A stretch of 64,000 nt of DNA from Aotearoamyces nothofagi. Lineage: Eukaryota; Ascomycota; Leotiomycetes; Leotiales; Tympanidaceae. The stretch is from the NCBI GenBank assembly GCA_015345905.1, contig JADDTR010000014.1, positions 682,001-746,000 of the forward strand, read 5' to 3'. Both the position numbers and the translations under genes were made by a program. A model generated the notes under the pieces. That model worked only from the letters and a program-made list of their open reading frames with translations, ran no database searches and was not told the DNA's origin. Shown here piece by piece: positions 44,788-56,092 of this stretch. Position 1 is the first letter of the stretch. The number at the start of each line of letters is the position of its first letter.

Positions 44788-46864
44788 TCATATATCCCAT
44801 TTCGCACCATACCACTCCACACCCTTCGCTTGCCTCTCCTTACACGCCGCCTCACCACTCGCAATAAATGCATTCGGACCTGAAACATAAACCCACGTCG
44901 ACGTTTTCCCCTCTCCAATAATTACATCCAGAGTATCGCCCATAGAAAGCCTCTCCCTGCCACTCCCCGTCAAATGGGTCCTTACATCAAGCGCCGAGCC
45001 AGGTTTAACTACATCATATTAATAATGCGTATCGAAGATTGACGAAATGCAACGAGAGGTTCCTTACCTTTTAGTCCAGGTAAATCTATGAAATCTACCT
45101 TACGAATGCTCCAGACTACGATACACCGTCTCCACACCCTGTCCTGTGGAATCGACACAATGGAATTTGTCCGACTGTCTTGTGGATTTGAACCTGCCAT
45201 TGCTGAACCTTTCCGCTCGAGTTCCTGAAATGCACCTGCGATCGCTAGGGCGCCGCTGACGCCTGTCCCAGCAACTATGCACACAACAGTATCATAGCGC
45301 GCTGGATCTGCGGGTGTAAAATAAGGCCCTTCTAATCGTAGCGATACCGAGATGCCTCCGGATGCTGTGGGATGCTTTGACACAAGGGTTTCGGCTGTTG
45401 ATGTTGGATTTGATAACGTTGCTGTTGTTGTGAGATCCTTGTTGTTTTGTGCAATCTGTTCTCCATCGGCGAGGCTGGCGAGCTTGTTGGTCCATTGGGA
45501 GGCGGGTTTGTGCCGCTTTAGGTGCCGGATGATGCTGAAGAATGAGGGAGCAAAGCCCAAGGCGGTCACAGGAGGTGGCTGGGAAGGAACATCGGCTTTG
45601 CTTTTTCGGAAAAGGAATTGGATGGGGATGTCGTCAAAGCTGTAGTGTGTAATGCTGTTTTGAGACGCAAGGTGTGTGGTAGTTGTGAAGGGATGGAGTT
45701 CTCGGATTGAGGATTCGGAGTGATAGATGTAGAAATGCGCGAGCGGAGATGTACAAGCGCAACCGTCCAGACGCCTTCTAGGTAAGGGAACTGAGAGACT
45801 AATCTTCGTTAAAAGAGACCTGTAAGTTTTCGAAGGTAAATTGCATACCAGTACCACCCTTTTCCCAACGCAGTTATCTTTCCATCTAGAGGAGCTTTCA
45901 GTTCGTATAACCGCATACTCCAATCAAGTATCCACATCATCAGTCCTGGCGCTGTACAATAGAACATTGTACTTGCATGTAAGCATATAATAATAACGGC
46001 AACAATACTTAGAAGATGCGTGAAGTAGAATACGTTGAAATGTCGACTACGGACAACTGGAAGGGTTGTTAGGAATAGAAGTAGCATGATAAAAGCTGTA
46101 ACTGATCCTGAGAATATTAAAGAAGCCTTCCAAACTCCCAACCTCGAAGTATTTCCGGGCCAAACTTGGCTGTATATATATGTAGGATTTAGAACTGGGT
46201 AGACCTTTCGAAGACTCTGGGACAACTTCTCGAAAACTGCTATCCACGACACGTATATGAGTCCGTGAGCTAACACCAGAGCAAAAAGCGTATATGCTAG
46301 GAGCATGTGAAATGTAAGCGTCGTCGCGACCGAGATTTTGAAGAACGACGCCAAAGCACTGTGTCTCGAGATTGGTATGAGTGCCATGCCCATCGTGATA
46401 TCAGCCATATGACCCGTTAGAGCAACTGCAGCTAATCTCCCATTTCCCGAAAGCACACCACCCTCTATGCCACGATCAGCAAAATAATCCCGCAGCCTAA
46501 TCCACCATACCCCGACAACAATGCCGTATAATGAGATGATCCAGGTGAAGACCAATATGCCGCTGACAGATAACTGCTTTCCGAGAACGGGAATTTTACG
46601 TTCGAATAGAGGCTTTCGTAGGATCTTGCGCATGCGTGGGTGGAAAGCCCGGACTGCGAGAAATGTGACGGATGTTGAAAGCCAGCAGTACCACACGACA
46701 ACATGCAGTCTTGCTTGGAGCGGAAAGAGCGTTTCCCCGCATGTTCCTGCATAGCAGTGATGGTCTGATCGAAACGTGAGCCCGATAGAGAGGGCAAACG
46801 TCAGCGACAAACTCCCTGCCAAGGGCCAGAGACACGTCCTTGGCGTTATTCGTGTCATTGTCAA
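44788..46864 (-). CDS. Ferric-reductase-like transmembrane oxidoreductase (FRE family)
   Basis: A 655-residue membrane oxidoreductase with exons 46864-45849, 45798-45068 and 45008-44788 on the minus strand. The N-terminal half has about seven predicted helices. Haem-ligand histidines stand in paired helices: H-x13-H in FHMLLAYTLFALVLAHG and H-x12-H in THLLSIVAVIIICLHAS. The cytosolic half has an FAD-binding HPFT motif (RELHPFTTTTHL) and a nucleotide-binding VAGTGVSGALA motif, and ends with VYVSGPNAFIASGEAACKER. The family moves electrons from NADPH through FAD and two haems to ferric or cupric chelates outside the cell or in vacuoles. The first intron is placed to join GKGWYC to LSVPLPRRRLDG, giving the conserved block. 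An alternative 35-base intron keeps frame but fits less well. The metal substrate cannot be told from sequence. Confidence 0.87.
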
Positions 46865-48302
46865 GAGGAAAGGAGACTGGACTGATCAAGCAGGGACCTG
46901 GACTCTTGCTCTCAATGGCATCCCGATAGAAACAGATGAAAGAGAAACAGGACGTTAGATTAAGGAAGACGGAAAAACCTGCGGCCAGACAGATTGTGGC
47001 AGCCATGCTACTTACCAGCCTAGGTAGACCGGTGGCACACTAATCGGCCTAATGAGTGCTGGCAGAGAAGTGCAAACCTTGGATTCTCCGTAAAATGCAC
47101 CGAGTCATGGTAGCAGAGAGAGGCCTTCTTAGCCGTGTCTCTCGTTATCCAGATCCAAATCTCTCAACTCTCAAAACTGGGACACAAGCCCACTCAATGA
47201 CCTGCCTGTCTCAAGGGGCCGACCTCGATACCTGGGTGCCTTAGAGATCGATCACCTGATCTATGCGCAGTGTGCGATACAGAACGGCGCCTGACAGTGC
47301 CGGTGGCCTCCTTGCCAGCCCAGATAAGCATAAAGTGAAAGATTCCGGATTCGACGAATAGGACGGCGGCAGGGCTGAGGCGGCATTCACGCCGACGCGA
47401 TTTCTCCGCATCCGCTGGCTCTTAGCCCCGGCATTTACATTTTCCGGCCTAAACAAGCGTTGGGCCCTAAGCCCCCGATTGGCTAGCGGCGATGCCATAT
47501 ATCCGGGGTCTTTGGTCGTCCGATCCGATCTGCTCAGTCAGGATAGAAGTGATGGCCTAGCGCAGAGATTGTTGGGAACACAGTTGAGGCACCTCATCAA
47601 TCGTGCCGATACTTTGATGCCTTAGGCTTTGTACCACGCCTACTGCTATATGCATGCCTAACCCTCTGTTCTAGTTCTCACCCACAAACATCTTCGCGAA
47701 CATGGTCTCGGGCAAAAGACATCGCTACCACCACGATCGTTCACTGATGAATTCCTCATCCAACCTCCTGCGATGTCAGAATAGCCTCAGTCTCCTCCTT
47801 ACCCACGGCATGGCCACCAGGGCTTGATGCCACGAAACCAAGAGGGGAATAATAGCCCATTGGTGATGTGTTTGGATACCATCCTTTGGGATGTCCTGGC
47901 TGGTACTCACACTCAAACGATGATTCACGGGTCGAAAGCATGAATGATGTCCAGTACATGGGATTTTGCAACTGCTCTAATGAACCTTCTGTTCGATTCC
48001 ACGCATTCCTGATTCCTGTCGTAATGAAAGCGACGAGGACCTAGGCCCTGCAAGTATCGCATACGTGGCATACTTTCATTGTCGACTATTAACGGTAATA
48101 GAGGGTTGTGAAACTGACTTGTTTTTTCTTGTTAAGTTTGTTTGGTGACGATATTTGCTTAGCCTTGATTGCCTCTCTATGTTCATCTTTCCTTTTGTTT
48201 CTCGACCTGCAAGAATCTCTGAGTCTTTTCACCACTTCAACTCTACACTTCTATTACTTAGTAACTTAGTACATGCTGAACCAGACATTCTTCTAGCTCG
48301 GT
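46865..48302. other. Intergenic, upstream of the ferric-reductase-like gene
   Basis: This is the promoter side of the minus-strand oxidoreductase. No domain-bearing frame was found. The right end runs into the aldo-keto reductase relic. Confidence 0.55.
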
Positions 48303-49135
48303 TCTGGTACCAAAATCTCACCTCTGGACTTGGGAACTTGGCAACTGCACCTCGTGAAGCCGGCCTGTAGGAGAGAAGTCTCTAGAGGTGAGACACAGAC
48401 ATATCGACTGCAGCAATTTACTACAATGAGCACGAAGTCGGCGAAGCACATAAGAAGAGTGTGTGCCCCGAAAATATTTTTAGTATTTCTCAGCGGCAAG
48501 CTGTGGGACAAAGATCCTGCACCTGAAGATGCTGTGCTATCACCGGATTAGTTACTTGCATATCTGGGAACAAATTTTCTAGGATCTCTCTGTATCGGCT
48601 AGTTTAAGGTTTCATACCTCGTTATAGAGCCTGTTGACCATACAAAGACAGATAATAACGCTGTACCAGGAAAGAAGCTCTTTCCACTTGATCCTAAAAC
48701 TGGATATTATATGGAATATTATAGCACGGTCTAGCTCCAGTTCTCGATATCTTGGAAGCGATGGAAGATCTCGTAGCCAAACGCAACGTCCGTGCTATTG
48801 GTGTTTCTAGCTTCAACATCCGTCGACCAGAGGAACTGCTCCCCCACACCGCCATTAAGCAAGCGGTGAACCAAACCGAAGAACATCCGTACTGGACGCC
48901 AAATGGCCGATCTTTTCGAATATAGCAAGAAGAAGACGAAACACAGCATCCCAATCGAAGCCTCCATTCCACTTCGGGACTAACAACCTGGCGAGCCCAA
49001 GACGGTAGATGACCCGGAAGTCCACGTCGTAGAAACAGAGTTGGGCTTGGGTCCTAGTCAAGTCACGGTTCTCATAGGGTATTCGACGTGGTATGGTGGT
49101 ACTTCTAAAGCTAAAGAGCACGACTGCAAGGCACG
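48303..49135 (+). pseudogene. Decayed aldo-keto reductase
   Basis: Fragments of one aldo-keto reductase lie in order on the plus strand but in changing frames with stops between them. In order they are LGTWQ (strand 1 region), LWDKDPAPEDAVLS, then a loop with VPGKKLFPLDP, then EAMEDLVAKRNVRAIGVSSF (the very conserved family motif, near 48755-48815), AVNQTEEHPY and DLFEYSKKK. Near the end comes a degraded SQVTV helix. The usual length is about 310-330 residues, so the 830 bases cover most of the gene. I count at least three frame changes or stops. The catalytic Tyr and Lys blocks are not intact. Conserved words are still clear, so inactivation looks fairly recent. No transposon was found at the edges. 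Confidence 0.82.
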
Positions 49136-50041
49136 TAGCTAGCACTCAAGGGATGGAATACGCTGAAAACCCATGACCGATACAGCCTCCCTAGACGCTC
49201 GGGATTTGCCATTTTTGATGAGGCTGAAGAGGGAAAGGAAGACGGAGCGTGGCTCACATCAAAGCTGGAGAGGAGAACAAGACGAAATCCGAAATCCCAA
49301 ACCCCAAAAGAGGTAAACAAAAGCAAAATTAACATCGTCGACTAAAGAACGGACGGCCCTACATATCACCGGACAACGCCATTTCCCAATTTCCTGCCCG
49401 AAATAATCCGCCGGTCGCACAAGTCGCAATAGACAATTGCAAGCGCACGTGCTAAAGGCGCCGCAATCGCGGCGCTAAGGACCCTGTCTAGGCTAAAGGT
49501 GGAAACCCGGCAGCCCGATTCCATAATAATCAGGTGCTTTTTGGGCGGAAGGTTCCTTGGCGTTCGCTCCGTCGGCAACGCTACAACTATCTTGCACCTC
49601 AGTTTGCCGGCGCAGGGTCCCTTTCTTCATCCCTCTTCCTCCCACTCTCTCTCTTTCTCTCTGTCTCTTTGAATCTGAAGTATCGCACTCGCCCCCAACG
49701 CCCTCTTCTCACTTGCCCAGTCTCTCTCTCGTCGCCCGGTCTTATGTTACACGTCTTCCTATCACGGTCCCTCTTCTATCGTCGTCGCCGCCGGTCCGTC
49801 TCGTGATCTTTATCGAGAAATCCACATTTTCCCTAAATTTTTTTCTTCACGCACATTTTTTTGTGCTCTCCCACCCATTCACCTCCACGTACGTGTAGCC
49901 TCTCTCGATATCTTCTTCCATCATTACCCCTCCTCTCCTCCCCTCTCCCGCGTGCCCTTGTCCTGTCCTTATCGGAGAGACCCCGTCAGCTCACGACTAC
50001 AGCAACAGAATCGCCCAGAGCCCCTCGAAAAAGCCGCAGTC
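49136..50041. other. Promoter and leader of the small membrane-protein gene
   Basis: The left half shows nothing I can name. From about 49610 the plus strand becomes very pyrimidine-rich (listed separately) up to the start codon at 50042. Confidence 0.6.
49610..49990 (+). promoter_or_regulatory. Long CT-rich promoter or 5' leader
   Basis: Repeated CTCTCT, CCTCTTC and TTTCTCT tracts dominate about 380 bases just upstream of the start at 50042. Such tracts often mark strong transcription starts in filamentous fungi. A short upstream ATG frame of 20 codons (49744-49806) would lie in the leader if transcription starts left of it. Confidence 0.6.
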
Positions 50042-50269
50042 ATGTGGGTCACCCGTAGCTTCTCGCTCACCAACTTCGTAATCGCAAGCTCAGCACTTGC
50101 CTTCCAGGTCTTCGTCTTGTATCCCTGGCATCAGCGTCTAGATGACGACTTCTCCGAGCTGAAGGCCGAGAATACGCGCCATCTGCAGGAAATACAAGAG
50201 GACAGGAAGACTGACCTGACCGGTATCAGAGGCGAGTTGCAAAGGATGGGCAAGAGAGGCTGGTTTTAA
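50042..50269 (+). CDS. Small single-pass membrane protein
   Basis: An intronless 75-residue protein. The start is MWVTRSFSLTNFVIASSALA and the hydrophobic stretch continues to about residue 28 (FQVFVLYPWH), predicting one N-terminal membrane helix. The remainder is a charged helix (LDDDFSELKAENTRHLQEI), probably coiled, and ends in KRGWF. Size and shape resemble small mitochondrial inner-membrane or ER proteins, but I cannot name a family. The start at 50042 is chosen because the hydrophobic segment begins there; the frame is open further upstream through low-complexity leader sequence. The long pyrimidine tract before it suggests active expression. Confidence 0.68.
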   Translation: MWVTRSFSLTNFVIASSALAFQVFVLYPWHQRLDDDFSELKAENTRHLQEIQEDRKTDLTGIRGELQRMGKRGWF

Positions 50270-50787
50270 AAGACTACACATTATGGAATTATGGGAGAAG
50301 AGAGCTCTTTTGTCTGGAAATTTTGCATTTTGTTGCTACTGTTCGAGGGTACTTTCTGCATCATAGCGAGAGGATAGATGTTGGAGAAGAGACATCTGGT
50401 ACACGCCAAACCGTAATCCCAGTTTTACACTTCAGTGATACTGCCGCATCTCCCCGGATACAATCCGTCTTGTACAACAAAAGGCGTTCGATAAAGTTAT
50501 GGAACTCGAATATAAGGCTGAAGTTGAGTCGGAGGAGCCTTCCGCTAATCGCCGATAGGGGACTTAGGGGTCTTTTTATTATCGGTTTTCTCGCAATTAA
50601 TTTCGCACCTTGCAGAATGCTGTCAAAGGCCTCCCACAAATATCAGCGATACCTGCCAGGAATATACTGGGCATCATTAAAGTACTTGTGTTTCATAGGA
50701 TAGTAATCAATATTGCATTTGAGAGACTCCATAACAACCTAAATACAATCCCCCACTAAAGACTAACTACCCTATCCTACCCACCCC
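50270..50787. other. Intergenic between convergent genes
   Basis: A short 3' flank shared by the small membrane-protein gene (plus) and the methyltransferase-domain gene (minus). No supported frame. Confidence 0.55.
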
Positions 50788-53628
50788 CTACTTAACCAAT
50801 GGCTTCCTCGCCCATCCATTCAAACACCTCCAGCCCGCGCCACACTTCCGGCCCTCCTCAATGATACTATACACCCCCTCCAATAGCCCCTCCTCTGCAC
50901 AGCCACTCTCCATCTGCAATTTTAGCATCCACTTCTCCCACGCCCAACTACCCATCAGCCCCGTAATGCTCGCAGCAGCATTCGTGCTCCCAGTCAGCAT
51001 CGCCTCCAACTCGAGCGGGACCTCCACACCCATCGAGTCACGACTAGCCGGCTTAGGCGCGATGGGTGCACCCATGGGAAGGAAGAGCCAGGCACGTTTA
51101 ATATTCACAAACCCTGCCTTTTGGAGCTTCCTGAGCCAGGCCTTGGTGGGCGTGGGATCGTAGCCGCGCGTCTTGAGACTGAAGCCGAACTCGACGGACT
51201 TGGCCTGTCCGAGGGACCCTGCGTTGACGACGTCAGAGTCGAGAAGGGAGTACTCGAGATAGCCGCCTGGCTTAAGGCAGCGCATGCACTCGTTCAGGCA
51301 GGCGTCATATTCGTCCTCGCCTTTCTCAGAGGAGACTTTGAGGATGCTGTATAGATATCGGCCGCAGATGAGGTCGAACTGGTTATCCTTGAAGGGAAGC
51401 TTGGTGAGTTTCTGCACTGCTACCTGCCTGTGATTGGTTGGACCACGGATGTTCGAGTTTGAAGTCTGTCGGATGGCTTTTGTTGTCACTGTGTAGACTT
51501 TGGTGTTGGGGTACTCGGTCGCACAATGCCATGCCCAGTCGCATGTGCCTTGTCCTCCAAGATCTAGGATTCGCGCACGATCGCGAGGTGCTCCGTTGGC
51601 TGTGGGTCCCATTCTAGAGAGACGAGCAAGTCTCTTTGCTACAGGCGCGGCGATGAGCCTGCCGCCATTAAGCATCTTGACAGCCATCACGTTCCAAGTG
51701 GAGACGCTCATCTGCTCCATAGCCTCACGCTCTTTGTCCATCTTCAGCTTCGCAGGGTCCTCGAGGGCCAATTCGTCGCCACGAGCAACATTCGCACTCA
51801 TGCGCTTCTTTGGACTCATAGGAACAACGCTCAGTTGGTACTTGCCGAGCAATTGATTTCGATAAATAGCAGGGAAGTTGACCCGCTGAATTTGCAGAGA
51901 CTCAAATCTAGGAATAGAATGAACAAATGTGTCCCGGTATCTAGAGTTGTTGACAAATTTGCGGAAGGAACGATAGTACGCCGATTCCTGTCGTCCTAGT
52001 CTGGGCAAAGGACAGCCAATTACCTTTGTAGTCCCATCAGTGGTCGGAACCTCCGAGAATCTGACCATCTTCTTGTGTGGGGTAGTGATAGCAGTGGTGC
52101 TTTCAGCTTTTGCAGCGATCTCAGCGTCACGTTTGCGGAGTGCCACCTCATCATCACGCTCTTCAGTGGGATTAATTAATGATGACAAAAATATGGTCTG
52201 AGCATTTAACCACATGCTTGTTCGGTCGCGATTCTCTGATGCGACATCTTTCAGCTTTCTCAGGTAACCATCATCGTAGTCGCCAAGGATCTCGGTCGCG
52301 ACTATCTCTTCCTCTCCAGATGGTTCAGGAGATAAGACACCAGTGATCGTGTCGCCGGAACCTTGTTCCTCTAAAGCTGGACGGACTGTAGAGTTGCTGT
52401 CAGATACTGTTTCGCCAGTAATTGTCTCGTCAGAGTTTCTCTGCTTCAGGATAGGACGTGCAGTAGGACAGCCCTCGGACATGGCCTCAGAGATTTCAAC
52501 GATCCTCTCAACCGGTTCTGTTGCCCAAGGCGACTTATAAAAATGCTCTGCCGTAGTAGATGAGGGAGGGTGCGCAGATTCTGGATCTAGAGGCACCATA
52601 TGCCAGGTGTGCCTTGTGCCTGGTGACAGACTAGAAAAGAACCCGCCTGGTGATGGAATATCGAGTTTGGTAAGGCTATTTAAAGATCTTTGCTGCTCAG
52701 GCGAGAGGACAATGGAGTTATGACGGCGGAGTTGTGTAATAAGAGGAGGAGGACTCTGTTGCATTTCCGTAGTTGGTGATACTTGGGATATTTCAATGAC
52801 TTGTTCTGTCTGTTGTTCAAAGACGTCATCACCTGAAAGTGCTTGAAGTGTAGCCATTGCTGCAGGCTGCAACTGCACTCCTCCCCATCCGTCTGCATCA
52901 TCAGCCTCGTCATTGGCAAGGTCTGGCGTTGGCGGTGCTGACATTGCAGCCATTTGTTCCGAGGTCAAACTGCCATCGAGTGAAGGGGTTGCGGATGAGG
53001 ATGGCACGTCTTGCGTAGATAATAAATGGAAGACTGCAGGAGACATTGGGACCTTGGGAGGCGGAGTCGGAGGGACCGGAGAGGTAAATTTCTTAAAAGC
53101 TGATAGACCTGTCCATTGATTATCATTCGAAGGAATGACGAGAGAAGGAAGTGAGGTGCCATTAGAAAGTGAGCCACCAGATAGACGACTCGAGGCATCC
53201 GACTTGCGGATGCTAGAGTTACGAGTGATAGCACTGCGGCTTTTTCGACGATTGTCCTCATCATCAGATGAGACATCATACAGATCATCAAAATCCGTTG
53301 CCTCAGTACCATAGCTGTCCCTGGTCCACGGTCCTGAGGTCGCATTCGAGAACTCGCTCGTAGTACTTGAAGACGGCGAAGCTGGTATGTAAGGAGCTGC
53401 CATGAAGTGGTTGCCACGAGGTGTTGGAAAATGGTCACTGAGCGGTGATCGCCAATCTGCCATCTTTGGCGATATATCTCTCCCACGTTGTGCATCGGGA
53501 GTTGGTAGTCCTCTCATCGATTCCTCGTCATCTTCCATTATTGTATTAAGTGAGCGACGCCGCCTGTGAACCGGCACAGTAGCTGGCGCACTATAAGTTG
53601 TAGACGGTAAGAAATCTAATGGAGCCAT
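50788..53628 (-). CDS. Long protein with C-terminal SAM-dependent methyltransferase domain
   Basis: An intronless frame of 946 residues. The N-terminal 600 residues are Ser/Pro/Thr-rich and probably disordered, with several RRxS-type sites (HRRRRSLNT near the start). The C-terminal third carries a class I methyltransferase fold: motif I in ARILDLGGQGTCDWAWHCAT (about residue 685), a glycine-rich SAM loop with LGGQGT, LPFKDNQFDLICGRYL (motif IV region) and CMRCLKPGGYLEYSLLDSD (motif V-VI region). Such proteins occur widely in filamentous fungi, and their substrate is generally unknown. The start at 53628 (MAPLDFLPS) follows a short frame extension from 53775 whose composition is not protein-like. 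Divergent from the RPE1 gene, 1.3 kb away. Confidence 0.85.
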   Translation of the reverse strand: MAPLDFLPSTTYSAPATVPVHRRRRSLNTIMEDDEESMRGLPTPDAQRGRDISPKMADWRSPLSDHFPTPRGNHFMAAPYIPASPSSSTTSEFSNATSGPWTRDSYGTEATDFDDLYDVSSDDEDNRRKSRSAITRNSSIRKSDASSRLSGGSLSNGTSLPSLVIPSNDNQWTGLSAFKKFTSPVPPTPPPKVPMSPAVFHLLSTQDVPSSSATPSLDGSLTSEQMAAMSAPPTPDLANDEADDADGWGGVQLQPAAMATLQALSGDDVFEQQTEQVIEISQVSPTTEMQQSPPPLITQLRRHNSIVLSPEQQRSLNSLTKLDIPSPGGFFSSLSPGTRHTWHMVPLDPESAHPPSSTTAEHFYKSPWATEPVERIVEISEAMSEGCPTARPILKQRNSDETITGETVSDSNSTVRPALEEQGSGDTITGVLSPEPSGEEEIVATEILGDYDDGYLRKLKDVASENRDRTSMWLNAQTIFLSSLINPTEERDDEVALRKRDAEIAAKAESTTAITTPHKKMVRFSEVPTTDGTTKVIGCPLPRLGRQESAYYRSFRKFVNNSRYRDTFVHSIPRFESLQIQRVNFPAIYRNQLLGKYQLSVVPMSPKKRMSANVARGDELALEDPAKLKMDKEREAMEQMSVSTWNVMAVKMLNGGRLIAAPVAKRLARLSRMGPTANGAPRDRARILDLGGQGTCDWAWHCATEYPNTKVYTVTTKAIRQTSNSNIRGPTNHRQVAVQKLTKLPFKDNQFDLICGRYLYSILKVSSEKGEDEYDACLNECMRCLKPGGYLEYSLLDSDVVNAGSLGQAKSVEFGFSLKTRGYDPTPTKAWLRKLQKAGFVNIKRAWLFLPMGAPIAPKPASRDSMGVEVPLELEAMLTGSTNAAASITGLMGSWAWEKWMLKLQMESGCAEEGLLEGVYSIIEEGRKCGAGWRCLNGWARKPLVK

Positions 53629-54933
53629 TTTGACACAAGAAAATTTCGGATGCTGATGCTGTAATGAGCCCTGCGATAGGACGTTCGTGCTTGGAGACGA
53701 CCGGCGTCCTTGCAAGAAGAATGAAATATTAAAACGATAGGATGCTTCGATCAACGAAGACTTTGCACATAGCACGAAACATCAACATCAACATCAACGT
53801 TGACAGAGGAGATAAGAGACGAGGCCTTACATCTGCACAGGGGACCTGCAGTGTTTATACAAGAGAAAGACTCGACCTAGAGCGCGTACAGTCACCTGCA
53901 GCGCCAATGTACAGCAGCCCACGGCAATTGGAGCCCCATCCGGACAACGGGCATAAACCATATTCTGGCAGACGCGCCACACATCTCGGGGCCGTAGGGT
54001 TCGAGAAACATTGACATGAAGATGAAGCTCCAGATATGGCTACTGTGACAGCAGAGCCGGAGAGACTGTCAATCGGCAACCAATGGAGCCCGAAAAATAT
54101 ACAGCCGGCATACTGGTCCCCTGAGGGCAGACATGAATAAGACGAGAATAGAAACCCGTGTCTGCTGTGGCGCGCGACAGCGATGTGAACATCCCATTGA
54201 TTGGCGATGGCCCACATATCAATGTGCATATCCCGAGGCCTATCAGCAACCTCGACGCCGGGGAGACGCTGGCGTGGGCGCGTAACGACCCTCGGTCGCA
54301 ACATCATTTCCCAGATTCTAGTGGACGATTGGAGAAGATGGCCTCTTGGGCCTCCTGTGCATACTTATGTGAGATGAGCCGTCTGAATCGAGTCGGCCAT
54401 GTACAAGGACGCTGAAGCTCGACGCTGTTTTGCTGCGAGTATCCCTGATGCTGCGGCCAGGCGGGAGACCAACATCGAGGAGCAGTGCAAGAATAGCTAT
54501 GCCGGCAAATATTGATTGACCAATATTCAATTGCGGGGAGGGCGTATTTCGAGACCCCGTCGCGGCTGCATTTCCTGCTAAATCCAGATATGTCGCCGTT
54601 GTCCTCTATGTTTTCCATGTCCTCTACAGGGCAAACGCGTGGGGAATGGGGAAGAAACGCGCGAGGATCACGTGAGCACGAGGCTTTGGGCGATATAGCC
54701 TATATGCAATAGCCATACACTTGGGCCTCAATTCGAAGGCCGGAATGATGTGCACCGACCCGCGAGTCCAGATTCGAGGACCCTTAATCACCTCAGAGGA
54801 TATCATCCCACCAGAATCAGGATATCTTTTTTTCCACCACTATTCTCTTAAATTTTCACACACCTAGTTACTCACACTATCGACAAGGCTCGTTGGTACT
54901 TGCATTCGCATATACTCCCAAGAAACCTTCGTC
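53629..54933. other. Divergent promoter region
   Basis: The 1.3 kb between the methyltransferase-domain gene (minus) and RPE1 (plus) has no supported gene. Several short open frames overlap on both strands without domains. The stretch before 54934 is AT- and pyrimidine-rich. Confidence 0.55.
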
Positions 54934-55868
54934 ATGGCTCCCGCAGCAATCATAGCACCCTCCATCCTCTCTGCCGACTTTGGTGCTCTAGGCGCCGACT
55001 GCTCAGCAACAATAGCCAATGGCGCCGATGTATGTATGCCCCCTGATGCCAAACGGAGTAACTGCTGAATTGAAACCAGTGGCTGCACGTTGATATCATG
55101 GACGGCCACTTCGTACCCAATATCACCTTTGGCGCCCCGGTAGTCACGAAGATCAGGTCCCACGTAGCGCGACCAAAGACCGCAAAAGGAAAGGGAACCT
55201 TCGATTGCCATATGATGATAGCAGAGGTAAGCTTTTCTAAAGATTCACGAGGCGCTACATTAACCTCGCTGACATCTTCTATCGTTGTAGCCGAAGAAAT
55301 GGGTCAAGGATTTCCAGAAAGCTGGCTGCGATCTTTACTGCTTTCATTATGAGGCCGCTATCTCCTCAACAGCCGCCGAGTCCCCAGAGACTACATCTGA
55401 TCGCAAGACAAATCCCAAAGAGTTGATTCGATATATACATGACAATGGAATGCAAGCAGGCATTGCAATCAAGCCTGACACGTCAGTGGATGTACTATGG
55501 GATATTCTAGAGAACCCTGAAGAGAAGGAGCGCCCAGACGTATGTTTCCCAAGTGGTTCATGTTTGGAAAGAGGATATATGCTAACAGCACGTAGATGGT
55601 CCTTATCATGACAGTATACCCCGGGTTTGGCGGTCAAAAATTCATGGCATCTGAACTTCCCAAAGTCGCTGCTCTGCGGAAACGATATCCTGAGTTAAAC
55701 ATCGAGGTTGATGGGGGCCTAGGGCCAGGGACTATCGATCAGGCTGCTGATGCCGGTGCCAATGTCATCGTCGCGGGATCTGCGGTGTTTGGAGCCCAGG
55801 ACCCTGCCGGTGTTATAGCATTACTAAGAAAGGCCGTGGAGAGTAGGAGAGGGGCGCAGCACTTATGA
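54934..55868 (+). CDS. RPE1: Ribulose-phosphate 3-epimerase
   Basis: A cytosolic pentose-phosphate enzyme that interconverts ribulose 5-phosphate and xylulose 5-phosphate. Exons are 54934-55029, 55080-55226, 55291-55539 and 55596-55868, giving 254 residues, close to other fungal RPEs. The TIM-barrel motifs are all present: APSILSADF at the start, [20 protein letters not shown] (metal-binding His and catalytic Asp), [17 protein letters not shown] (active-site loop), [11 protein letters not shown] (second catalytic Asp) and [12 protein letters not shown] (phosphate grip). The first three introns are 50, 64 and 56 bases with normal borders, and all fall between whole codons. The insertion [19 protein letters not shown] is longer than in yeast and is usual in filamentous ascomycetes. 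Confidence 0.96.
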
Positions 55869-56092
55869 ACGCAGGCGAATATTACTGCATAGATATAACA
55901 CAATAAGATCACCTGCTCCAATATGAGATACCCTTTTGCGTATATCGAATACCCGACTATAAAAGATATGTGAGCCCGCCTTGCTCTGGGCCTGTAAGTC
56001 CTATTTCTGCGTGATTTAAAACTATTTAGAGGATCGTCATTCTTTTCTTAAACCAGTCCACCGTTTCAGTGTCCCCGAGTGAGTCCATAATC

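Noticed and set aside
45814-45848. A 35-base intron in the ferric-reductase-like gene
   Set aside because: Too short, and it gives a poorer junction than the 50-base intron ending at 45799, which restores a WYCLSVPLP block.
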